DNA of 64,000 nt. It comes from Dechloromonas sp. Its GTDB lineage: Bacteria > Pseudomonadota > Gammaproteobacteria > Burkholderiales > Rhodocyclaceae. The position numbers and the translations under genes are program-made. The notes under the pieces are model-generated. The model was given only the letters and a program-made list of their open reading frames with translations, did no database searches and was not told where the DNA came from. The stretch lies in the NCBI GenBank assembly GCA_011391255.1, contig JAABQV010000011.1, positions 45,697 through 109,696 of the forward strand, written 5' to 3'. Of the stretch, positions 1 to 12,539 are shown one piece after another (position 1 is the stretch's first letter; each line of letters opens with the position of its first letter).

Positions 1-1
1 C

Positions 2-541
2 GTCAATATCGAAGGCCGTGTCCAAAGTTTCAATGGGGTCGCCAAGGCGCGCGGCGAAGCGCGCCCGGCTTGGAAAATCTTGCGCGTTATCGGCAACGTG
101 CTGAATCTCAAGGGTTTCGACTACGACTCCAGCGAAGCCGTGCGTGACGAAGTGATCGGCAAGGGCTGCGAGTTTGTCAGTGGTCTCGATAATGGTCTGA
201 CTGGTCTGGCGATTGATCTAAACGTGATGGGTGGTGAAGCGCTGCAGCGGATTGCCGACGTGCCGATCAATTTTGCCGATGCCATGGCCCGTCGTTCGCC
301 GGCTTTGCAGCAAACTGCCGACGCACGGGCGCCTACCGCCCGCATCTGTGCCGAGACCTTGGGTCAGATAGGTGTCGCCGCCGGCGATACCGTGCGTATC
401 GTTCAGGGTTCAGGTGAAGCGCGCCTCGTCGCGCAACTTGATAATACCGTGCCGCCTGGCTGTGTTCGGGTCGCGGCGGCGCATGCCAGCACCGCCGCAC
501 TCGGTGAAATGTTTGGGCAGATTTCCGTGGAGCGTGCATAA
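2..541 (+). CDS. nuoG: NADH-quinone oxidoreductase subunit G, 3' end (partial)
   Basis: The reading frame is open from the first bases of the window and ends with TAA one base before nuoH, so only about the last 179 residues are present. The text (for example AWKILRVIGNVLNLKGFDY and the tail with QGSGEARLV) fits the molybdopterin-oxidoreductase-like C-terminal part of NuoG, the large peripheral-arm subunit that carries Fe-S clusters of complex I. The [2Fe-2S] and [4Fe-4S] binding parts lie upstream of the window. The assignment rests on the position directly before nuoH-I-J-K-L-M-N and on the sequence style. A start codon cannot be seen. Confidence 0.9.
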   Translation, partial: VNIEGRVQSFNGVAKARGEARPAWKILRVIGNVLNLKGFDYDSSEAVRDEVIGKGCEFVSGLDNGLTGLAIDLNVMGGEALQRIADVPINFADAMARRSPALQQTADARAPTARICAETLGQIGVAAGDTVRIVQGSGEARLVAQLDNTVPPGCVRVAAAHASTAALGEMFGQISVERA

Positions 542-1591
542 ATGGACGCACTGATGAATTTCGGGCAAGGCATCTTCGGTGGCGTCTGGCCAGCCGTCTG
601 GACCTTGATCAAGATCGTTCTGATCGTCGCGCCGCTGATGCTCGGCGTCGCCTATCTGACGCTGGCCGAACGCAAGGTGATCGGCTACATGCAGGTGCGT
701 ATCGGCCCCAATCGCGTCGGCCCCTGGGGTTTGATCCAGCCGATTGCTGACGGCCTCAAGCTGCTGTTCAAGGAAATCATCATTCCTGGCCGCTCGAGCA
801 AGGGTGTCTTCATCATCGCCCCGATGCTGGCCATCGCGCCAGCGCTGGCAGCGTGGGCGGTGGTGCCGTTTACCGATACCCTGGTTCTCGCCAATATCGA
901 CGCCAGCCTGCTCTACATCATGGCGATCACCTCGATTGGTGTGTACGGCATCATCCTTTCCGGCTGGGCCTCCAATTCAAAATATGCCTTCCTCGGCGCC
1001 ATGCGCTCTGCAGCGCAAATGATTTCCTACGAAATCGCCATGGGATTTTCACTGATTTGTGTCCTGATGATTTCCAATAGTTTGAATCTGGTCGAAATCG
1101 TCAATGTTCAGGATCAGGGGCGTTTTGCCGGGATGGGGCTGAATTTCCTGTCATGGAACTGGCTGCCGCTGTTCCCGATGTTCATCGTTTATCTGATTTC
1201 CGGAACAGCCGAGTTGAACCGCGCACCTTTCGACGTTGCTGAAGGTGAATCGGAAATCGTTGCCGGTTTCCACATTGAATATTCTGGCATGGCCTTCGCG
1301 CTCTTCTTCCTGGCTGAATACGCCAACATGATTCTGGTCGCTGCGCTGACTTCAATCATGTTCCTTGGCGGCTGGCTGTCACCGGTTGGCTTCCTGCCCG
1401 ACGGCATCATCTGGCTGTTGGCCAAGATGTCCTTCGTGCTGTTGCTCTTCCTCTGGTTCCGGGCCACCTTCCCGCGCTATCGCTACGATCAGTTGATGCG
1501 TCTCGGCTGGAAGGTGTTTATTCCGATTTGCCTGATTTGGCTCGTTGTTGTCGGTGTGTGGATGATGTCCCCATTCACCATCTGGAAGTGA
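542..1591 (+). CDS. nuoH: NADH-quinone oxidoreductase subunit H
   Basis: A 349-residue membrane protein, the normal NuoH length, with about eight hydrophobic helices. It joins the membrane arm of complex I to the hydrophilic arm and forms part of the quinone-binding chamber. The conserved segment [20 protein letters not shown] (about residues 40-60) and the acidic quinone-site loop [16 protein letters not shown] (about 234-250) are both present. The ATG follows the nuoG stop by zero bases, so the two genes are translationally coupled within the nuo operon. Confidence 0.98.
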   Translation: MDALMNFGQGIFGGVWPAVWTLIKIVLIVAPLMLGVAYLTLAERKVIGYMQVRIGPNRVGPWGLIQPIADGLKLLFKEIIIPGRSSKGVFIIAPMLAIAPALAAWAVVPFTDTLVLANIDASLLYIMAITSIGVYGIILSGWASNSKYAFLGAMRSAAQMISYEIAMGFSLICVLMISNSLNLVEIVNVQDQGRFAGMGLNFLSWNWLPLFPMFIVYLISGTAELNRAPFDVAEGESEIVAGFHIEYSGMAFALFFLAEYANMILVAALTSIMFLGGWLSPVGFLPDGIIWLLAKMSFVLLLFLWFRATFPRYRYDQLMRLGWKVFIPICLIWLVVVGVWMMSPFTIWK

Positions 1592-1601
1592 GGAGAGCAT
1601 C

Positions 1602-2090
1602 ATGGGTTCGATGAAGGAAGTCTTCAACAGCCTTTTCCTCAAGGAATTGCTGAAAGGGATGTCGGTCACCGGCAAGTATTTCTTTGCCCGCAAGATCACC
1701 GTCCAGTATCCGGAAGAAAAGACACCGCAAAGTTTCCGTTTCCGTGGGTTGCACGCATTGCGCCGTTATCCGAACGGTGAAGAGCGCTGCATTGCCTGCA
1801 AGCTTTGCGAGGCGATTTGCCCGGCGATGGCGATCACCATCGAGGCCGAGCCACGTGATGACGGCTCACGTCGTACCACGCGCTACGACATTGATCTGAC
1901 CAAATGTATTTTCTGCGGTTTCTGCGAGGAAGCCTGCCCGGTCGATGCCGTCGTCGAGACCCGCGTTTTCGAATATCACGGCGAAAAGCGCGGTGACCTT
2001 TACTACACCAAGCAGATGTTGTTGGCCAATGGCGATCGCTATGAAGACCAGATTGCCCAGGACCGTCAAGCCGACGCAGCATATCGCTAA
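1602..2090 (+). CDS. nuoI: NADH-quinone oxidoreductase subunit I
   Basis: A 162-residue ferredoxin-like subunit of complex I that carries clusters N6a and N6b, which pass electrons towards quinone. Two complete [4Fe-4S] motifs are visible: C63-x2-C66-x2-C69-x3-C73P and C102-x2-C105-x2-C108-x3-C112P. The N-terminus is amphipathic, as expected for membrane-surface docking. A GAGGAGAG ribosome-binding site lies just before the ATG and the gene follows nuoH by 10 bases. Confidence 0.98.
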   Translation: MGSMKEVFNSLFLKELLKGMSVTGKYFFARKITVQYPEEKTPQSFRFRGLHALRRYPNGEERCIACKLCEAICPAMAITIEAEPRDDGSRRTTRYDIDLTKCIFCGFCEEACPVDAVVETRVFEYHGEKRGDLYYTKQMLLANGDRYEDQIAQDRQADAAYR

Positions 2091-2102
2091 CAGGACACTC
2101 TG

Positions 2103-2699
2103 ATGGACATTCAAACTTTCGTATTCTTTTTCTTGTCAGCGATCCTCGTCTTCGCTGCCCTGCGCGTGATAACCGCCCGCAACCCGGTGCATGCTGCCCT
2201 TCATCTGATCCTCGCCTTTTTTACCTGCGGTGGCATTTGGGCTTTGTTGCAGGCCGAGTTTCTGGCAATCGCCATCATCCTTGTCTATGTTGGCGCGGTC
2301 ATGGTGCTCTTCCTCTTTGTCGTCATGATGCTCGACATCAACATGGATCGTATTCGCGAAGGCTTCTGGAGCTACCTGCCTCTGGGAGCGTTGCTTGGGC
2401 TGCTGATGGTCATGGAGATGAGCCTCGTGTTGGGCAGCAAGTATTTCCAGGTGCCGGCAGCGGAAGCGATGGTCCCGGCCGGGGTCTCCAACACCAAGAG
2501 TATCGGCGCGTTGATGTTCACTGACTTCGTCTACCCCTTCGAGCTGGCATCGCTGATCCTGCTGGTCGGCATGATTGCAGCCATCGTCCTGACCCATCGT
2601 GGTCCAAAGCAATCCAAGTACACCAATCCAAATCAGCAGGTCTTCGTCAAGGCGAAGGATCGCGTTCGCGTCCTGCAAATGCCGGTTGAAAAAGACTGA
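2103..2699 (+). CDS. nuoJ: NADH-quinone oxidoreductase subunit J
   Basis: A 198-residue protein with five predicted membrane helices, typical of the NuoJ membrane-arm subunit that contributes to the proton pathway next to NuoH and NuoK. The conserved stretch with [14 protein letters not shown] and the [18 protein letters not shown] helix (about residues 60-80) identifies the family. It sits 12 bases after nuoI and 14 bases before nuoK. The C-terminal tail after the last helix is hydrophilic and basic. Confidence 0.97.
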   Translation: MDIQTFVFFFLSAILVFAALRVITARNPVHAALHLILAFFTCGGIWALLQAEFLAIAIILVYVGAVMVLFLFVVMMLDINMDRIREGFWSYLPLGALLGLLMVMEMSLVLGSKYFQVPAAEAMVPAGVSNTKSIGALMFTDFVYPFELASLILLVGMIAAIVLTHRGPKQSKYTNPNQQVFVKAKDRVRVLQMPVEKD

Positions 2700-2713
2700 T
2701 CCCCGGGGCCGCC

Positions 2714-3025
2714 ATGTTATCTCTGACTCTTTCGCACTTCCTGATTCTCGGCGCGATACTTTTTGCCATCAGTATTGTCGGTATCTTCCTTAACCGGAAA
2801 AACCTGCTGGTGCTGCTGATGACCATCGAATTGATGCTGCTTGCGGTCAACATGAATTTCGTTGCCTTTTCTCACTATCTCGGTGATCTCTCCGGGCAGA
2901 TCTTTGTTTTCTTCATCCTGACCGTCGCTGCCGCCGAGTCGGCAATCGGTCTGGCCATCCTCATCGTTTTGTTCCGCAACCTGAAGAGCATCCATGTGGA
3001 TGATCTGGGCAGTCTTAAGGGTTAA
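2714..3025 (+). CDS. nuoK: NADH-quinone oxidoreductase subunit K
   Basis: A 103-residue protein with three membrane helices, the standard size of NuoK, an Mrp-related membrane-arm subunit. The conserved glutamate in the [18 protein letters not shown] helix and a second one in [18 protein letters not shown] match the proton-channel glutamates of the family. A reverse-strand copy of the dispersed word GTTGACCGCAA lies inside this gene (2841-2851, encoding LAVN). The nuoL start follows after two bases. Confidence 0.97.
   Translation: MLSLTLSHFLILGAILFAISIVGIFLNRKNLLVLLMTIELMLLAVNMNFVAFSHYLGDLSGQIFVFFILTVAAAESAIGLAILIVLFRNLKSIHVDDLGSLKG
2841..2851 (-). repeat. Dispersed word GTTGACCGCAA inside nuoK
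   Basis: An exact 11-base copy on the minus strand; on the coding strand it reads TTGCGGTCAAC within LAVN. Confidence 0.55.
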
Positions 3026-3027
3026 TC

Positions 3028-5082
<2,055 letters not shown>

Positions 5083-5105
5083 CACGCAGAAAAGCAAGGA
5101 ATAAC

Positions 5106-6590
5106 ATGTCGAACTACCCGTTGATTTCTCTCGCAATCTGGACGCCGATCCTGGCCGGACTGGTGGTGCTTGCCACCGGCACCGACCGCAATGCGCCGCT
5201 GGCCCGAATGCTGGCATTGGCTGGCGCCATCCTCGGACTCCTGGTGACGATCCCCTTGTGGACGGGTTTCGATGTCGCACAGGGCGGCATGCAGTTTGTC
5301 GAGCTTAAGACCTGGATACCCCGCTTCAATATCAACTACCACCTTGGTGTTGATGGCATTTCCATGCTCTTCGTCCTGCTCAACAGCTTCATCACGATCA
5401 TCGTTGTTCTAGCTGGCTGGGAAGTCATTCAGCAAAAAGTGGCGCAGTACAACGCGGCGTTTCTGATCATGTCGGGTTTGATGAATGGTATCTTTACTTC
5501 GCTTGACGGCATCCTGTTTTACGTTTTCTTTGAAGCTTCGCTGATCCCGATGTACCTGATTATCGGCGTCTGGGGTGGCCCCAATCGTGTGTACGCGGCC
5601 TTCAAGTTTTTCCTCTATACGCTATTCGGTTCGCTACTGTTCCTGCTTGCGCTGATGTATCTGTTCATTCAGTCGGGCGGTAGTTTCTCGATTCTTGAAT
5701 GGCACAAATTGCCGATCGCCCTAGGTGCGCAGATCTGGATTTTCCTTGCCTTCCTGATTGCCTTTGCCGTCAAGGTGCCAATGTGGCCGGTGCATACCTG
5801 GTTGCCGGACGCCCACGTTGAAGCGCCAACCGGCGGCTCGATCGTCCTTGCAGCGATCGCTCTTAAGCTGGGTGCGTATGGTTTCCTGCGGTTCTCCTTG
5901 CCGATTGTGCCGGATGCCTCGCATGAGTTGTCGGGGCTGGTGATTGCACTATCCCTGATTGCCGTGGTTTATATTGGTTTCGTCGCCCTGGTTCAGACCG
6001 ACATGAAGAAACTGGTCGCCTATTCGTCGATTGCTCACATGGGCTTCGTTACCCTCGGTTTTTTCATGTTCAGCGCCATGGGTATAGAGGGCGCGCTGAT
6101 CCAGATGCTTTCGCACGGTTTTGTCTCCGGCGCGATGTTCTTCTGCATCGGTGTCATGTACGACCGAGTGCATAGCCGCCAGATCGCTGATTACGGCGGG
6201 GTGGTCAACACCATGCCGAAGTTCGCCGCGCTCTTCATGCTCTTTTCTATGGCCAACGCCGGTCTGCCGGCAACTTCAGGCTTTGTCGGTGAGTTCATGG
6301 TGATTCTTGCGGCAGTCAAATTCAACTTCTGGGTAGCTTTCGCTGCGGCAACTTCGCTGATTGTCGGCGCAGCCTACACCTTGTGGATGTACAAGCGGGT
6401 GATCTTTGGCGATGTTGCCAATCATCACGTTGCAGAACTCAGCGATATCAACAATCGCGAATTCCTGATTCTCGGTGTGCTGGCCGTTTGCACACTATGG
6501 ATGGGTCTGTATCCGCAGCCCTTTACAGAAGTTATGCACGCTTCGGTCAATGACCTTTTGCGCCACGTTGCCACCAGCAAGATCCAATAA
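5106..6590 (+). CDS. nuoM: NADH-quinone oxidoreductase subunit M (antiporter-like)
   Basis: A 494-residue proton-pumping subunit of complex I, homologous to NuoL and NuoN. The motif WPVHTWLPDAHVEAPTGGS (about residue 220) and YSSIAHMGFVTLG are diagnostic. The frame is open further upstream into the end of nuoL, but the ATG at 5106 follows an AAGGA ribosome-binding site after the nuoL stop and gives the usual NuoM N-terminus, so it was chosen. About 14 membrane helices are expected. Confidence 0.97.
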   Translation: MSNYPLISLAIWTPILAGLVVLATGTDRNAPLARMLALAGAILGLLVTIPLWTGFDVAQGGMQFVELKTWIPRFNINYHLGVDGISMLFVLLNSFITIIVVLAGWEVIQQKVAQYNAAFLIMSGLMNGIFTSLDGILFYVFFEASLIPMYLIIGVWGGPNRVYAAFKFFLYTLFGSLLFLLALMYLFIQSGGSFSILEWHKLPIALGAQIWIFLAFLIAFAVKVPMWPVHTWLPDAHVEAPTGGSIVLAAIALKLGAYGFLRFSLPIVPDASHELSGLVIALSLIAVVYIGFVALVQTDMKKLVAYSSIAHMGFVTLGFFMFSAMGIEGALIQMLSHGFVSGAMFFCIGVMYDRVHSRQIADYGGVVNTMPKFAALFMLFSMANAGLPATSGFVGEFMVILAAVKFNFWVAFAAATSLIVGAAYTLWMYKRVIFGDVANHHVAELSDINNREFLILGVLAVCTLWMGLYPQPFTEVMHASVNDLLRHVATSKIQ

Positions 6591-6602
6591 ACGGTAGCCG
6601 AC

Positions 6603-8081
6603 ATGTTTGACAATTTTGTTGTCCCCAATCTCCTGCCTGCGGCGCCCGAACTTTTTCTCGCGGCGATGGCGCTGATCATTCTCCTGGTCGACCTTGTCGT
6701 CAAGGACAGCCGGCGTACCGTCACCTTCACGCTGACCCAGATCGCCCTGGTCGGTTGTGCAGCGATCCAGTTTTACACCAGTACTGGTGAAGTCGTTTAT
6801 ACCTTCAGCAACATGTTTGTCGACGACCTGATGTCGGATCTGCTGAAGCTCTTCCTCTACATGACGATGATTATCGTGCTCTTCTATTCCCGCGGCTATG
6901 TGCTTGACCGGGAAGCGATGAACAAAGGGGAGTATTACGTTCTTGCGCTGTTTGCGACCCTCGGCATGATGGTGATGATTTCTGCCAATCACTTCGTGAC
7001 CATTTATATGGGGCTTGAGCTGCTATCGCTATCGCTCTACGCGATGGTGGCGATGAATCGTGATTCCGTTGTCTCTACCGAAGCGGCAATGAAGTATTTT
7101 GTGCTTGGTGCGCTGGCTTCCGGCCTGCTGCTTTACGGTATGTCGATGATTTACGGCGCAACCGGTACGCTGGAAATCACCGGTGTTGCTGAAAAGCTCT
7201 ACGGTGGCGGTGCCAACAAGACCCTGCTGGTCTTTGGTCTGGTCTTTCTGGTTTCCGGTCTTGCTTTCAAGCTTGGCGTCGTTCCCTTTCACATGTGGGT
7301 CCCGGACGTCTATCATGGCGCACCGACCTCGGTCACGTTGTTGATCGGCTCGGCACCGAAACTGGCCGCCTTCGCTATCGTTATGCGCCTGCTGGTCAAT
7401 GGCCTGATCACCATGGCTGCCGATTGGCAGAACATGCTGATCATCCTCTCGGTGCTGTCAATGGCAGTCGGTAACCTCGCCGCCATCGCCCAGACCAATC
7501 TGAAGCGCATGCTCGCTTATTCGGCGATTTCGCACATGGGTTTCATGCTGTTAGGTATTACGACTGGCGTCGTCAGCGGCGATGCGCGTTATGCCCTGAA
7601 TGCCTACAGCTCGGCGATGTTCTACGTTATCGCCTATGTGCTGATGACCACCGGTTCGTTCGGCATGATCTTGATGATGTCTCGCGCCGGATTCGAGGCC
7701 GATAATATTGAAGACTTCAAGGGTCTCAACAAGCGCAGTCCCTGGTTCGCCGGGATCATGCTGATGCTGATGTTCTCGATGGCTGGAGTTCCTTTCTTTA
7801 TTGGCTTCTTCGCCAAGTTCTCGGTGCTGCAGGCGGTGGTTGCTGCTGGTTACATGTGGCTGGCGATTGTTGCAGTGCTTTTCTCGTTGATCGGTGCCTT
7901 CTACTACCTGCGCGTTGTCAAGGTCATGTACTTCGATGCACCGGTCGACGACAGTCCGCTGACTGCCAGTACTGACATGCGTCTGCTGATCTCGGCCAAC
8001 GGTCTCGCCGTCGCCATACTCGGGATGTTCCCGCAGGTGATCATGTCGTTGTGCGCCTACGCGCTGTTACGCTCACTCTGA
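6603..8081 (+). CDS. nuoN: NADH-quinone oxidoreductase subunit N (antiporter-like)
   Basis: A 492-residue membrane subunit of complex I and the last gene of the nuo operon. Family motifs include [20 protein letters not shown] (about 225-244) and [13 protein letters not shown]. It follows nuoM by 12 bases and is followed by an intrinsic terminator at 8104-8126. Length and composition are normal. Confidence 0.97.
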   Translation: MFDNFVVPNLLPAAPELFLAAMALIILLVDLVVKDSRRTVTFTLTQIALVGCAAIQFYTSTGEVVYTFSNMFVDDLMSDLLKLFLYMTMIIVLFYSRGYVLDREAMNKGEYYVLALFATLGMMVMISANHFVTIYMGLELLSLSLYAMVAMNRDSVVSTEAAMKYFVLGALASGLLLYGMSMIYGATGTLEITGVAEKLYGGGANKTLLVFGLVFLVSGLAFKLGVVPFHMWVPDVYHGAPTSVTLLIGSAPKLAAFAIVMRLLVNGLITMAADWQNMLIILSVLSMAVGNLAAIAQTNLKRMLAYSAISHMGFMLLGITTGVVSGDARYALNAYSSAMFYVIAYVLMTTGSFGMILMMSRAGFEADNIEDFKGLNKRSPWFAGIMLMLMFSMAGVPFFIGFFAKFSVLQAVVAAGYMWLAIVAVLFSLIGAFYYLRVVKVMYFDAPVDDSPLTASTDMRLLISANGLAVAILGMFPQVIMSLCAYALLRSL

Positions 8082-8103
8082 TCAACCAGAACGCAGAAAA
8101 ATC

Positions 8104-8126
8104 GCCCCGCTGGTCGGGGCTTTTTT
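8104..8126 (+). terminator. Intrinsic terminator of the nuo operon
   Basis: A short perfect GC stem (GCCCCG paired with CGGGGC, loop of a few bases) is followed by six T residues. It lies 22 bases after the nuoN stop and just before the NUDIX hydrolase gene, so it closes the nuo operon. Confidence 0.88.
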
Positions 8127-8141
8127 GTTGGGAGAATTGAA

Positions 8142-8690
8142 ATGGCGAAAGATCTGCACCTGACCGAAACCACGATAGCAACCGAGCGCGTTTTTGAGGG
8201 CGTACTGCTCAAAGTCAATCGTGATGAGGTGCGCCTGCCGAACGGCAAGTCATCAGTCCGCGAATACATCTCCCACCCTGGGGCGGTAGTCATCATGGCT
8301 TTTCTGGATAATGGAGATTTGCTGTTCGAACGTCAGTTTCGCTACCCATTGCGCCAGGTCTTTCTCGAATTGCCGGCCGGCAAGATAGATGCGGGCGAGG
8401 ATATTCTGGCGACGGCTCAGCGCGAGTTGCTCGAAGAAACCGGCTACGTAGCAAGCGAGTGGCGCTACGTCGGTGTCATGCATCCGTGCATCGGCTATTC
8501 GGACGAACGTATCGAGATCTTCTCGGCGCATGGTTTGCGCCATACCGGTGATCGCCAACTCGACCACAATGAATTTCTTGATGTCGTTGAACTCTCACCT
8601 GCCGCTGCAAAAAATGCGGTTTGGCAGGGTGTGATTACCGACAGCAAGACGATTACCGCGCTCTATTGGCTGGAACGCCCTATCGTCTGA
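8142..8690 (+). CDS. NUDIX hydrolase, ADP-ribose pyrophosphatase type
   Basis: A 182-residue hydrolase of the ADP-ribose pyrophosphatase (NudF/YffH) group, which cleaves ADP-ribose or related nucleoside diphosphate sugars in the cytoplasm. The full Nudix box is present (G-x5-E-x7-REL-x-EE-x-G, in the segment ending AQRELLEETGYV, about residues 85-107), preceded by the ELPAGKIDAGE lead-in typical of this subgroup. A GGGAG ribosome-binding site precedes the ATG. The gene sits after the nuo terminator and is probably transcribed alone, converging on trmA. Confidence 0.9.
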   Translation: MAKDLHLTETTIATERVFEGVLLKVNRDEVRLPNGKSSVREYISHPGAVVIMAFLDNGDLLFERQFRYPLRQVFLELPAGKIDAGEDILATAQRELLEETGYVASEWRYVGVMHPCIGYSDERIEIFSAHGLRHTGDRQLDHNEFLDVVELSPAAAKNAVWQGVITDSKTITALYWLERPIV

Positions 8691-8691
8691 A

Positions 8692-8742
8692 AAATCAGGC
8701 CATTTTGGCGGTTGACCGCAAGCGTCGATCTAACGACGCTTG
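8692..8742. repeat. Intergenic repeat with the word GTTGACCGCAA, plus 9-bp stem, between convergent genes
   Basis: Between the NUDIX gene and trmA lies an A-rich arm (AAAAATC, 8691-8697), a T-rich arm (ATTTTGG) and then GCGGTTGACCGCAAG (8708-8722), itself a short palindrome. A second perfect 9-bp stem follows (CAAGCGTCG 8719-8727 with CGACGCTTG 8734-8742), overlapping the end of trmA. Its layout matches copies at 20150-20203 and 45680-45720. It may act as a bidirectional terminator, although no long T-run follows. Confidence 0.55.
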
Positions 8743-9818
8743 AGCAGCAGCCCGCATTCCAGATGGTGTGTGTAGGGGAATTGATCAAAGACCGCAGCAG
8801 CGCTGATCTCGTGGGTATCCGCCAGCGCTGCGACATTTTCCCGCAGGGTCTGTGGATTGCAGGAAATGTACAGAATATGCTCAAAGCTGCCGGCCAAGGC
8901 GAGCGTCGTAGCATCCAGCCCGCTGCGTGGTGGATCGACAAAAAGCGTTGAAAAGCGGTAGCTGTCGAGGTTAATCTCTCTCATCCGCTCAAAAGGCCGG
9001 TTGCGTGCCAGTGCCTCGCTGATCTCGTCGCTCGACATGCGTACCAGGGCAACATTGCCGATCTGGTTGGCGGCGAGGTTGTACTGCGCCGCTGCGACCG
9101 AGGATTTGCTGACTTCAGTTGCCAGCACGCGCTCAAACAGGGGAGCCAAGGCCATTGTAAAGTTACCGTTGCCGCAATACAGCTCGACCAGATCACCACC
9201 GATGCTTGCCGCCTGCTGGCAAGCCCAGCCGAGCATCTGGCGATTGACCCCGGCATTCGGCTGCGAAAAGCTACCTTCGATTTGCTGGTAGCGCAACTGT
9301 CGGCCATTAAGTTCAAAACTTTCTTCCACCCAGTCGCGACCGAGAACGGTCTTTTGTTTTCGGCTCCTCCCGATCAGCCCGATATTCAACTGCCTGGTCA
9401 GTTCGGTAGCAGCGGCCTCCCAGTCAGCGTCGAGTGGCCGGTGATAAATCAGGGTGACGAGCATTTCACCGCTCAGGGTCGCCAGAAAATTGACCTGAAA
9501 GAGCCGTCGCTTGAGAGCATCGCTGGCTTGCAACTGGGCGCGCAGGCGTGGCATCAGATCGCAGATCGCCTCGCAGGCAACGCCAAAGGTCTCCAGTATT
9601 ACCGGCTTTTTCGGCTCGGTGGGATCAAACATCGCATAGTCCACGCGATCATCCTGATGCCACATGCGAAATTCTGCACGCATCCGGTAGTGCAGCGGCG
9701 CCGACGGAAAAACCCCGAGCTCCGGGAGGCAATAGGCAGCGAAATCGTGCTTGAATTGCGCTAGCTTGCAGGCAAGCTGATCGGCATAGGTCGCCGGGTC
9801 GACAATGAGCGTTGACAT
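8730..9818 (-). CDS. trmA: tRNA (uracil-5-)-methyltransferase TrmA
   Basis: A 362-residue SAM-dependent methyltransferase that makes 5-methyluridine at position 54 of tRNA. The SAM-binding motif LYCGNGNFTMAL (about 213-224), the DPPRSGLD motif and the catalytic cysteine in YISCNPQTL (about residue 325) are present. The length is close to that of E. coli TrmA, and the N-terminal TRAM domain of RlmD-type enzymes is absent, as expected. It is the last gene of a leftward operon, 24 bases after folE2. Confidence 0.95.
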   Translation of the reverse strand: MSTLIVDPATYADQLACKLAQFKHDFAAYCLPELGVFPSAPLHYRMRAEFRMWHQDDRVDYAMFDPTEPKKPVILETFGVACEAICDLMPRLRAQLQASDALKRRLFQVNFLATLSGEMLVTLIYHRPLDADWEAAATELTRQLNIGLIGRSRKQKTVLGRDWVEESFELNGRQLRYQQIEGSFSQPNAGVNRQMLGWACQQAASIGGDLVELYCGNGNFTMALAPLFERVLATEVSKSSVAAAQYNLAANQIGNVALVRMSSDEISEALARNRPFERMREINLDSYRFSTLFVDPPRSGLDATTLALAGSFEHILYISCNPQTLRENVAALADTHEISAAAVFDQFPYTHHLECGLLLKRR

Positions 9819-9842
9819 GAGTCCGCAGTAGTCAGGCGGCGG

Positions 9843-10664
9843 TTACGAATGCGTGCCGGCAGGGCTTTTCTTGTCGCGCTCGATCAGTGCATAGGCCGAG
9901 TGATTGTGGATCGACTCAAAGTTCTCGGATTCCACGGTGTACGCATCAACACGCGGCTCGGCATTGAGGCGTGCTGCAACGTCGCGAACCATGTCTTCGA
10001 CAAATTTCGGGTTGTCGTAAGCACGTTCGGTGACGTATTTTTCGTCCGGGCGCTTAAGCAAGCCGAATAGCTCGCAGGAGGCTTCCTGTTCAACCAGCTG
10101 AACAATCTCCTCGATCCAGACAAACTCATTGGTTCTTGCCGTTACCGTGACGTGCGAGCGCTGGTTATGGGCGCCGTAATCGGAGATTTTTTTGGAGCAC
10201 GGGCAGAGGCTGGTGACCGGCACGACGACCTTGGTCGAAGTGGCGATTTCGCCATTGCAGATGTCGCCAATAAAGGTCACGTCGTAATCCATCAGGCTCT
10301 GGACGCCGGATATTGGCGCCGTCTTGTTGATGAAATACGGAAAGTTCATCTCGATATGGCCGGTTTCGGCTTCAAGTTTGACGAGCATGTCACGTAGCAT
10401 GACGGAAAAATTCTCGACCGAGATTTCACGTTCGTGGCTATTCAGAATCTCCACAAAGCGCGACATGTGGGTACCCTTGAAATTATGCGGCAAGCCGACG
10501 TACATGTTGAACATGGCGATGGTGTGCTGAACGCCGGTCGATTTATCCTTGACCTTGACCGGGTGCCGGATGGCCTTGATTCCTACCTTGTTGATGGCGA
10601 TCTGGCGAGTGTCTGCCGAGTTTTGAACGTCGGCAATAAGCGGGCTGGAGTTGTTCATATTCAT
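9843..10664 (-). CDS. folE2: GTP cyclohydrolase FolE2 (type IB)
   Basis: A 273-residue enzyme that converts GTP to 7,8-dihydroneopterin triphosphate, the first step of folate and queuosine-precursor synthesis. It belongs to the metal-promiscuous IB family rather than the zinc-dependent FolE family. The catalytic cysteine lies in [10 protein letters not shown] (about 152-161), and conserved segments such as [20 protein letters not shown] match the family. The gene lies 18 bases downstream of dxs and 24 bases upstream of trmA in the same leftward operon. IB enzymes are often used when zinc is scarce, but no Zur site was recognised here. Confidence 0.93.
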   Translation of the reverse strand: MNMNNSSPLIADVQNSADTRQIAINKVGIKAIRHPVKVKDKSTGVQHTIAMFNMYVGLPHNFKGTHMSRFVEILNSHEREISVENFSVMLRDMLVKLEAETGHIEMNFPYFINKTAPISGVQSLMDYDVTFIGDICNGEIATSTKVVVPVTSLCPCSKKISDYGAHNQRSHVTVTARTNEFVWIEEIVQLVEQEASCELFGLLKRPDEKYVTERAYDNPKFVEDMVRDVAARLNAEPRVDAYTVESENFESIHNHSAYALIERDKKSPAGTHS

Positions 10665-10682
10665 ATGCTGTTCTTCTATCGT

Positions 10683-12539
10683 TTATTGTGGGTTGCTGCG
10701 GCTGCGGACTGTGCGAACGATACCCGCCTTGTCGAGGCCAAGTTCGGCCAGCAACTGGCTTTGTTCGCCGTGGTCAATGAAGCGATCCGGTAAGCCGAGG
10801 CGGAGCAACGGAATCGTTAAGCCGCGCTCTGCCAAAACCCGCTCAATTTCCGAGCCGGCGCCACCAATCACTGAGTTTTCTTCGATACTTACGAGCAGAG
10901 AATGGTTCCCCGCCAGTTCAACGATCAAATCAACATCGAGCGGCTTGATGAAGCGCATATTGACGACCGTCGCGTCGAGTTCTTCACCGGCGGCCAGGGC
11001 AGCCGTAACCAGGCTGCCGAAGGCGAGAAGTGCAACTCCTTTGCCGGAGCGGCAGAGAGCAGCCTTGCCAAGCGGCAGAGTATCCAGATTGATTGCCGGA
11101 ACAACGCCGCTGCCGCCACCGCGCGGGTAACGAACCATGCTCGGGCAATCGAGTGCATAAGCGGTGGACAGCATCTTGCGGCATTCAGCTTCATCGGCCG
11201 GCGCCATCACCACCATATTGGGGATGCAGGTGACAAATGAAAGGTCAAAAGTGCCGTGGTGCGTCGGGCCATCGGCACCAACCAGGCCGCCACGGTCAAC
11301 GGCGAAAACGACCGGTAAATTTTGCAGGGCGACATCATGGATCAATTGATCGTAAGCGCGCTGCAGGAAGGTCGAGTAGATCGCCACGACCGGCTTCAAG
11401 CCCTCGCAGGCGAGGCCGGCGGCGAAGGTAACGGCGTGCTGTTCGGCGATGCCGACATCGAAATAGCGGTCAGCGTATTCGGCTGAGAAGCGCACCATGC
11501 CCGATCCTTCGCGCATCGCAGGAGTGATGCCGATCAGCCGTGAGTCAGCCTTGGCCATGTCGCACAACCAGTCACCGAAAACCTGCGTATAGGTTAGTTT
11601 GGCCGGGCCTTTGGCTGACTGGATGCCGTCGCTGGCAGCGAACTTGCCGACGCCGTGGTAAAGAATCGGGTCGTTTTCGGCCAGCTTGTAGCCTTGACCT
11701 TTCTTGGTGATGATGTGAAGAAACTTCGGGCCCTTGAGTTTTTTCAGGTTTTCCAGCGTCGGGATCAGTGCGTCAAGGTCATGACCGTCAATCGGGCCGT
11801 AATAATGGAAGCCGAATTCCTCGAACAGCGTCCCCGGGGCAATCATGCCCTTGACGTGCTCTTCGGCGCGGCGCGCCAGTTCGAGTAGCGGTGGTGCCAG
11901 TTCAAGCATGTGACGGGCACCCTCGCGAGCAGCGTTGAAGGTCTTGCTCGAGGTCAGGCGGGTCAGGATGTTGTTCAGCGCGCCAACCGGCGGCGAGATC
12001 GACATTTCGTTGTCGTTGAGGATGACCAGCATGTCGGCATCGGCAACGCCGGCGTTGTTCAGTGCTTCGAAGGCCATGCCGGCCGACATCGCGCCATCGC
12101 CAATGATGGCGATCGACTTGCGGTCCTCGCCCTTGAGCTTGGCGGCCAGCGCCATGCCCAGCGCAGCGGAGATCGAGGTCGATGAGTGGCCAACGCCGAA
12201 GGTGTCGTATTCGCTTTCACTGCGTTTGGGGAAGCCGGAAACGCCACCGTGCATGCGCAGCGAACTCATCCCTTCGCGGCGCCCGGTGAGCACCTTGTGG
12301 GCGTAGCACTGGTGGCCGACGTCCCAGACCAGGCGGTCTTCCGGCGTATTGAAGACGGCGTGCAGGGCGATCGTCAATTCGACGGTGCCAAGGTTGGACG
12401 ACAGGTGGCCGCCGGTCTTCGAAACGGAGTCGATCAAAAATGCCCGCAGCTCGGTCGCCAGTTGCGGCAACTGCCGGTGGTCGAGGCGGCGCAAATCCGC
12501 CGGGCTGTTAATCTTTTCAAGCAGGCGGGATGCGGTCAT
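10683..12539 (-). CDS. dxs: 1-deoxy-D-xylulose-5-phosphate synthase
   Basis: A 618-residue thiamine-diphosphate enzyme that condenses pyruvate and glyceraldehyde 3-phosphate in the first step of the MEP isoprenoid pathway. The ThDP-binding stretch [18 protein letters not shown], the N-terminal [12 protein letters not shown] and the [15 protein letters not shown] segment are clear. The frame is open 210 bases further upstream into ispA in another frame, but the ATG at 12539 overlaps the ispA stop (TAATG) and gives the normal start [17 protein letters not shown]. The coupling with ispA puts two isoprenoid enzymes in one operon. Confidence 0.96.
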   Translation of the reverse strand: MTASRLLEKINSPADLRRLDHRQLPQLATELRAFLIDSVSKTGGHLSSNLGTVELTIALHAVFNTPEDRLVWDVGHQCYAHKVLTGRREGMSSLRMHGGVSGFPKRSESEYDTFGVGHSSTSISAALGMALAAKLKGEDRKSIAIIGDGAMSAGMAFEALNNAGVADADMLVILNDNEMSISPPVGALNNILTRLTSSKTFNAAREGARHMLELAPPLLELARRAEEHVKGMIAPGTLFEEFGFHYYGPIDGHDLDALIPTLENLKKLKGPKFLHIITKKGQGYKLAENDPILYHGVGKFAASDGIQSAKGPAKLTYTQVFGDWLCDMAKADSRLIGITPAMREGSGMVRFSAEYADRYFDVGIAEQHAVTFAAGLACEGLKPVVAIYSTFLQRAYDQLIHDVALQNLPVVFAVDRGGLVGADGPTHHGTFDLSFVTCIPNMVVMAPADEAECRKMLSTAYALDCPSMVRYPRGGGSGVVPAINLDTLPLGKAALCRSGKGVALLAFGSLVTAALAAGEELDATVVNMRFIKPLDVDLIVELAGNHSLLVSIEENSVIGGAGSEIERVLAERGLTIPLLRLGLPDRFIDHGEQSQLLAELGLDKAGIVRTVRSRSNPQ